DNA of 9,013 nucleotides from Cycloclasticus sp. (GTDB lineage Bacteria; Pseudomonadota; Gammaproteobacteria; Methylococcales; Cycloclasticaceae): positions 1 through 9,013 of the forward strand of contig JAESRY010000178.1 of the NCBI GenBank assembly GCA_016764415.1, given 5' to 3'. The position numbers were made by a program, and so were the translations under genes. The notes beneath the pieces were generated by a model, which worked only from the letters and a program-made list of their open reading frames with translations, was not told where the DNA came from and searched no databases. Within the stretch, counting starts at the first letter, position 1; every line of letters starts with the position of its first letter. Below are positions 6,229 through 9,013 of this stretch, piece after piece.

Positions 6229-7551
6229 ATGAGTTCTCCTGAAAATAATACGTTAGATAAATTGTTTGATCGTCGCCCTGATGAAGGCATATACCGAGTA
6301 AATCGTCGTGTATATACTAATCAAGCTTTATATGAGCAGGAGTTAGAAGCTATTTTTGAAGGCTCATGGATTTATGTTGCGCATGAAAGCCAGATACCCA
6401 ATAAGGGCGACTTTGTTACAGTCACTATGGGTCGTCAGCCGGTTATTATTAACCGAGATATGGACGGCAATATTAATGGTTTTATTAATGCCTGCCCTCA
6501 CCGTGGGGCTCGCTTGTGTAGAACAGAGCGAGGAAATGCAAAAAGCTTTACATGTACTTACCATGGCTGGGCATTTGCCAGTGATGGTGAAGCAAAATGG
6601 ATTCAACGAGAAGAAGAGGGCTACCCCGAACCTCTAGACCATAAGAATGATGTTGGCTTAAAACACGTAGAGAAAGTTGAAAGTTACCGTGGCTTTATTT
6701 TTGCAAGCTTATCAAAAGATGTCCCTAAGTTGACCGACCATTTATTAGGTGGTAAGGCATACATTGATATGCTGGTTGATCAAGCACCGAATGGCCTAGA
6801 GGTATTAAAAGGCACTTCAAGCTGTGTTTATAAGGGTAACTGGAAACTTATGCTTGAAAATGGTGGAGGGGATGGTTTGCACCCAGATTATGCACACAGT
6901 TCTCTTTTGCAAGTAGCGGCCCGCAAACAAGAAAGGAACGATGCGGTGCAAACAATGCAGATTTCAAGTATGCATGAGAAAGTGGGTGGCCAGTGGGCAT
7001 TTGGAAATGGACATACGGGTATTTGGTTTAATTTTCCAAACCCTGAAGATCGTCCTGCTTATAAACACCTGGCGGAATTAACAGACACTTATGGTGAAGA
7101 AAAAGCGCACTGGATGACGGGTGTCTTTCGCAATTTATCGATATACCCCAATTTGCATTTGCTAGACCAAATGGCGACGCTGATCCGTACTTTTAGACCG
7201 TTAGATGTGAACCGAACAGAAATTAATTTCTTTTGTATTGCACCGATTGGTGAACCAACAGAGGACAGAAAAAAGAGGCTTCGCCAATTTGAAGAGTTTT
7301 TTGCTGGCAGTGGTATGGGAACCCCAGATGACAATGCTGAGTTTGAAGAATGCCAGTCAGGTTCTGAAGGGCGAAATTTAGCTAGTAGCTATATTTCATT
7401 TGGTTTACATAACCGTCATGAAGGAACAGATGAAGTGGCTAAAGGCTTGGGTATAGAGCTCTCACATAGCGGCGTTATCGGTTATGAGGGGTGCACCATG
7501 ACCCAGTATGACCGTTGGCTGGAGCTTATGTCTAAGGGTGACAAGTCATGA
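6229..7551 (+). CDS. Rieske ring-hydroxylating dioxygenase alpha subunit, benzoate/anthranilate type (BenA/AntA-like)
   Basis: A 440-residue alpha subunit. The N-terminal part (EAIFEGSWIYVAHESQIP near 40-57, GRQPVIINRD at 68) is characteristic of the BenA/XylX/AntA/CbdA branch, which adds O2 at the ring carbon bearing the carboxylate and gives catechols after CO2 loss. Rieske ligands are C89, H91, C109 and H112. The catalytic site reads LENGGGDGLHPDYAH: bridging D215 and ligands H218 and H223; the third is probably D367 or D368 (GTPDDNAEF). In the BenA proteins I recall, this motif is ENGADGYH, so this protein has one extra residue between E210-N211 and D215. It follows the CarAa-type gene by 18 bases and overlaps its beta subunit by four. 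In a carbazole pathway anthranilate is the likely substrate; salicylate or benzoate cannot be excluded. Confidence 0.9.
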   Translation: MSSPENNTLDKLFDRRPDEGIYRVNRRVYTNQALYEQELEAIFEGSWIYVAHESQIPNKGDFVTVTMGRQPVIINRDMDGNINGFINACPHRGARLCRTERGNAKSFTCTYHGWAFASDGEAKWIQREEEGYPEPLDHKNDVGLKHVEKVESYRGFIFASLSKDVPKLTDHLLGGKAYIDMLVDQAPNGLEVLKGTSSCVYKGNWKLMLENGGGDGLHPDYAHSSLLQVAARKQERNDAVQTMQISSMHEKVGGQWAFGNGHTGIWFNFPNPEDRPAYKHLAELTDTYGEEKAHWMTGVFRNLSIYPNLHLLDQMATLIRTFRPLDVNRTEINFFCIAPIGEPTEDRKKRLRQFEEFFAGSGMGTPDDNAEFEECQSGSEGRNLASSYISFGLHNRHEGTDEVAKGLGIELSHSGVIGYEGCTMTQYDRWLELMSKGDKS

Positions 7552-8054
7552 AAGCAGTGCCTATGGATTTTGATACATGGAACTCTTTGTGTTCAGTTTT
7601 ATATGAAGAAGCAGCATCCTTAGATGAGCAACGTTGGGATGACTGGTTGTCGCTTTATACAGATGACTGCGTTTATTGGGTACAAGCATGGAATGGTGAG
7701 CATGAACTGGCGAACAATCCAGAGAACGAAGTTTCGTTGATGTATATGGACAATAAAACCATGCTTGAAGACCGTATGTGGCGGTTTACCAGTGGAGCAT
7801 CGCCGGCGTCAACACCTCTGCCAAGAACTAACCATCTTGTGGGCAACATAAGTCTCGTTGAGCTGAGTACTGATAAAGCCGTGCTAAAAAGTCATTGGCA
7901 AGTAGCGTCATACAGGTTTCGAGAGCTAACTCAAATAGCGGGACGTAGTTGTTATACGCTTAGGCTAGAGAACGGGCAATGGAAAATAGCTCACCGGCAA
8001 ACAGTCATTGTTAATGATCAGGTGCAAACAACTCTTGATTTGTACCATATTTAA
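7548..8054 (+). CDS. Ring-hydroxylating dioxygenase beta subunit, BenB/AntB-like
   Basis: A 168-residue beta subunit with BenB-type landmarks: LYEEAASLDEQRWDDWLSLY (18-37), EVSLMYMDNKTMLEDRMWR (61-79), PRTNHLVGN around 92-100, and the C-terminal DLYHI typical of the BenB/AntB/XylY group. It is structural, with no metal ligands of its own. The start ATG overlaps the stop of the alpha subunit gene (ATGA at 7548-7551), indicating translational coupling and a fixed pair. An in-frame ATG at 7563 is an alternative, but AAGGGTG (7534-7540) sits well for 7548. It is the last gene of the tight run; the next gene follows after 225 bases. Confidence 0.9.
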   Translation: MKAVPMDFDTWNSLCSVLYEEAASLDEQRWDDWLSLYTDDCVYWVQAWNGEHELANNPENEVSLMYMDNKTMLEDRMWRFTSGASPASTPLPRTNHLVGNISLVELSTDKAVLKSHWQVASYRFRELTQIAGRSCYTLRLENGQWKIAHRQTVIVNDQVQTTLDLYHI

Positions 8055-8057
8055 ATT

Positions 8058-8065
8058 AGAGGAGG
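8058..8065 (+). promoter_or_regulatory. Orphan Shine-Dalgarno-like AGAGGAGG
   Basis: A near-perfect ribosome-binding sequence lies just after the last oxygenase gene but is not followed at a usable distance by an open frame. The next ATG (8084) opens only a three-codon frame. It may mark the start of a lost gene, or have no function. Confidence 0.3.
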
Positions 8066-8081
8066 TTTAAAATATTTAAAC
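8065..8081. repeat. AT-rich inverted repeat
   Basis: GTTTAAA (8065-8071) and TTTAAAC (8075-8081) flank ATA. It overlaps the end of the orphan AGAGGAGG. It could be a weak hairpin at the operon end or a protein-binding site; in such AT-rich DNA chance is also likely. Confidence 0.3.
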
Positions 8082-8279
8082 TAATGAGAAAATAAACGTA
8101 TACCTCAAAATGAGGCCTTCGTCTGGAAGGATAATTCCCCTCCAAAAAAAGGAAGGAATATGCTCAATAAGGGAGTTTACAAGTAGTTAAATGACCAGGT
8201 GAGATATTTCTAGTGGTGAGCATAAGTTAAAGCGCTTCGTTCAGTAACTAAACATAAAAATTACAATTAGGAGATTAGT

Positions 8280-8648
8280 ATGACTAAACCCAAAAACATT
8301 AAAAGGCTGATAGGCATGGGCCTTACTGCATTAGCAGTTAGTACATCAGTGTTTGCAACAGAATACTTAGATGGCGACTTGCGTGTATCAGGCTTTATCC
8401 GTGCACAAACAGCCATATCCACAACTAACGATAAAAATGCTGCCAACACCGCATTAGGTAAATCAGATAATCCTGATTTCAACCTCAATCGGGTTTGGGG
8501 CATTACAGATTTTGACTATCGCCCATCAAGTTTAAGAAATGGTTTGTTTGATAATGTTCGGATTTTTTCACGCATCAAATTAGCTTACGACTTAACAGAA
8601 GACTTAAGTGGTGGAGTTGATGAATATGATGCTTTTCCTGCATCAAGA
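8280..8648 (+). CDS. Outer-membrane-type protein, N-terminal part only, DUF1302-like; truncated at a chimeric junction
   Basis: About 120 residues of a secreted protein. A classical signal peptide is visible: basic start (MTKPKNIKRLIG), hydrophobic core (GLTALAVSTSVF) and a likely cleavage after VFA at about residue 26. The mature part (DLRVSGFIRAQTAI, NLNRVWGITDFDYRP, FDNVRIFSRIKLAYDLTEDLSGG, YDAFP) has the alternating pattern of beta-barrel strands. It reminds me of DUF1302 proteins, which often lie beside aromatic or sterol degradation genes and may assist substrate uptake. AGGAGA (8269-8274) sits five bases before the ATG. The frame runs into a stop at 8661-8663, but the true bacterial sequence probably ends between 8630 and 8660, where foreign DNA begins; a full-length protein would be several times longer. 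Membership of DUF1302 is from memory and moderately uncertain. Confidence 0.6.
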
Positions 8649-8660
8649 ATCGGGTGCTCC
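8630..8660. other. Junction between bacterial and foreign (probably ciliate) sequence
   Basis: Left of here the DNA is 36% GC with bacterial coding of a barrel protein; right of here it is about 60% GC with a cysteine-rich frame. The barrel-protein frame stops 15 codons after YDAFP, well short of normal length, while the Cys-rich frame is open from 8630 with no start codon of its own. A TGA at 8627-8629 closes the Cys-rich frame on the left. No insertion-sequence ends or direct repeats are visible at the join. Confidence 0.7.
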
Positions 8661-9013
8661 TAGGTTTTAATTGTGATGGAGAAATCTGCCCGAGCGGCCA
8701 CTTCACCTCCAAGCTGGGCGTCTGCATACCCTGCGATACCACATGCAAGGAGTGTACCGCCCGAGGAGCAGACACCTGCACGGAATGCTCAGCACCAAGA
8801 ATATTCAGCAATAAAAAATGTCATGCTCCCTGCGGGAACGGGTTCTACTTCAACCTGGCGGACGGCGAATGCGGGACCTGCTCCCGGAGGTGCTAGAACT
8901 GCGCGGACGACCGCACCAAATGCACCAGCTGCAACCCGGGGATGGACGCGACCTTGGGCGAGAATACCTGCTCCTGTGTCGATTAGGAGCAATATTACGA
9001 TATCGAATCCAAC
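8635..9013 (+). CDS. Fragment of a eukaryotic cysteine-rich (furin/growth-factor-receptor-like) protein, probably from a ciliate
   Basis: From about 8654 to the end the frame gives 120 codons with 18 Cys in spaced pairs (CIPCDTTCKECT, TCTECS, ECGTC, KCTSCNPG), the pattern of furin-like or growth-factor-receptor Cys-rich repeats that are abundant in ciliate surface proteins. The frame holds two TAG codons, at 8894-8896 (between RRC and NC) and 8984-8986 (VD before EQYYD), and no TAA or TGA. Reading TAG as glutamine, as many ciliates do, keeps the Cys spacing intact across both. Composition changes abruptly to 61% GC in 8681-8780, with many C-ending codons. Both ends are missing: the 5' end at the junction and the 3' end at the window edge. 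Diplomonads, which share this code and have Cys-rich surface proteins, are an alternative source. The exact left boundary is uncertain by about 25 bases. Confidence 0.6.

Noticed and set aside
8116..8130. CCTTC/GAAGG hairpin considered as an operon terminator.
   Set aside because: Only a 5-bp stem with no following T-run.
8110..8190. A 26-codon frame (starting MRPSSGRIIP) between the last beta subunit and the barrel-protein gene.
   Set aside because: No ribosome binding site at a usable distance and no recognised family.
8654..8896. The 80-codon Cys-rich frame considered as a small bacterial Cys-rich or metal-binding protein.
   Set aside because: It starts without a ribosome binding site, the Cys pattern continues unbroken past the TAG at 8894 and composition differs sharply from the bacterial DNA; a fragment of a longer eukaryotic gene explains it better.
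8789..8992. A 67-codon minus-strand frame rich in Ala and Gly.
   Set aside because: It mirrors the GC-rich Cys-rich coding strand; low-complexity Ala/Gly/Val translation is typical of an antisense frame.

Overview
The window is about 8.65 kb of bacterial DNA joined, between roughly 8630 and 8660, to about 360 bases of apparently eukaryotic, probably ciliate, sequence. The bacterial part is AT-rich (36% GC by hand count in 8541-8640), with Shine-Dalgarno sites before the genes and sigma70-like promoters. Its proteins resemble aromatic-degradation enzymes of Proteobacteria. A marine gammaproteobacterium is my best guess, but the genus cannot be fixed from the sequence.

All bacterial genes lie on the + strand. 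A TetR-family regulator (253-855) is followed by a 465-base non-coding stretch. Next comes a type I extradiol dioxygenase (1321-2223). Then there is a tight run of six genes (2381-8054): an anthranilate/salicylate-type Rieske oxygenase alpha subunit, an alpha/beta hydrolase, the matching oxygenase beta subunit, a carbazole 1,9a-dioxygenase terminal oxygenase (CarAa type), and a benzoate/anthranilate-type (BenA/AntA) alpha and beta pair. After a 225-base gap a signal-peptide-bearing outer-membrane-type protein begins at 8280, but it is cut off by the junction.

The genes fit one route. CarAa would attack carbazole, or a related fused heterocycle such as dibenzofuran, at the angular position to give a biphenyl-2,3-diol. 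The extradiol enzyme would open that ring, and the hydrolase would split the product into anthranilate (salicylate from dibenzofuran) and 2-hydroxypenta-2,4-dienoate. The two alpha/beta oxygenases are candidates for turning anthranilate and/or salicylate into catechol or another central diol. No ferredoxin, reductase or lower-pathway gene is present, so electron transfer partners must lie elsewhere.

A near-identical 23-base element with an ATGAACA-nn-TGTTCAT palindrome lies immediately upstream of the -35 region of two promoters, one before the extradiol gene and one before the six-gene run. The promoter elements are spaced identically from it in both cases. It is the obvious candidate operator for the TetR protein.

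The last 360 bases are GC-rich (61% in 8681-8780). They encode a cysteine-rich, furin/growth-factor-receptor-like repeat in one frame that stays open to the window end only if two TAG codons are read as an amino acid, as in ciliates with TAG as glutamine. I read this as an assembly or amplification chimera rather than a natural bacterial gene.
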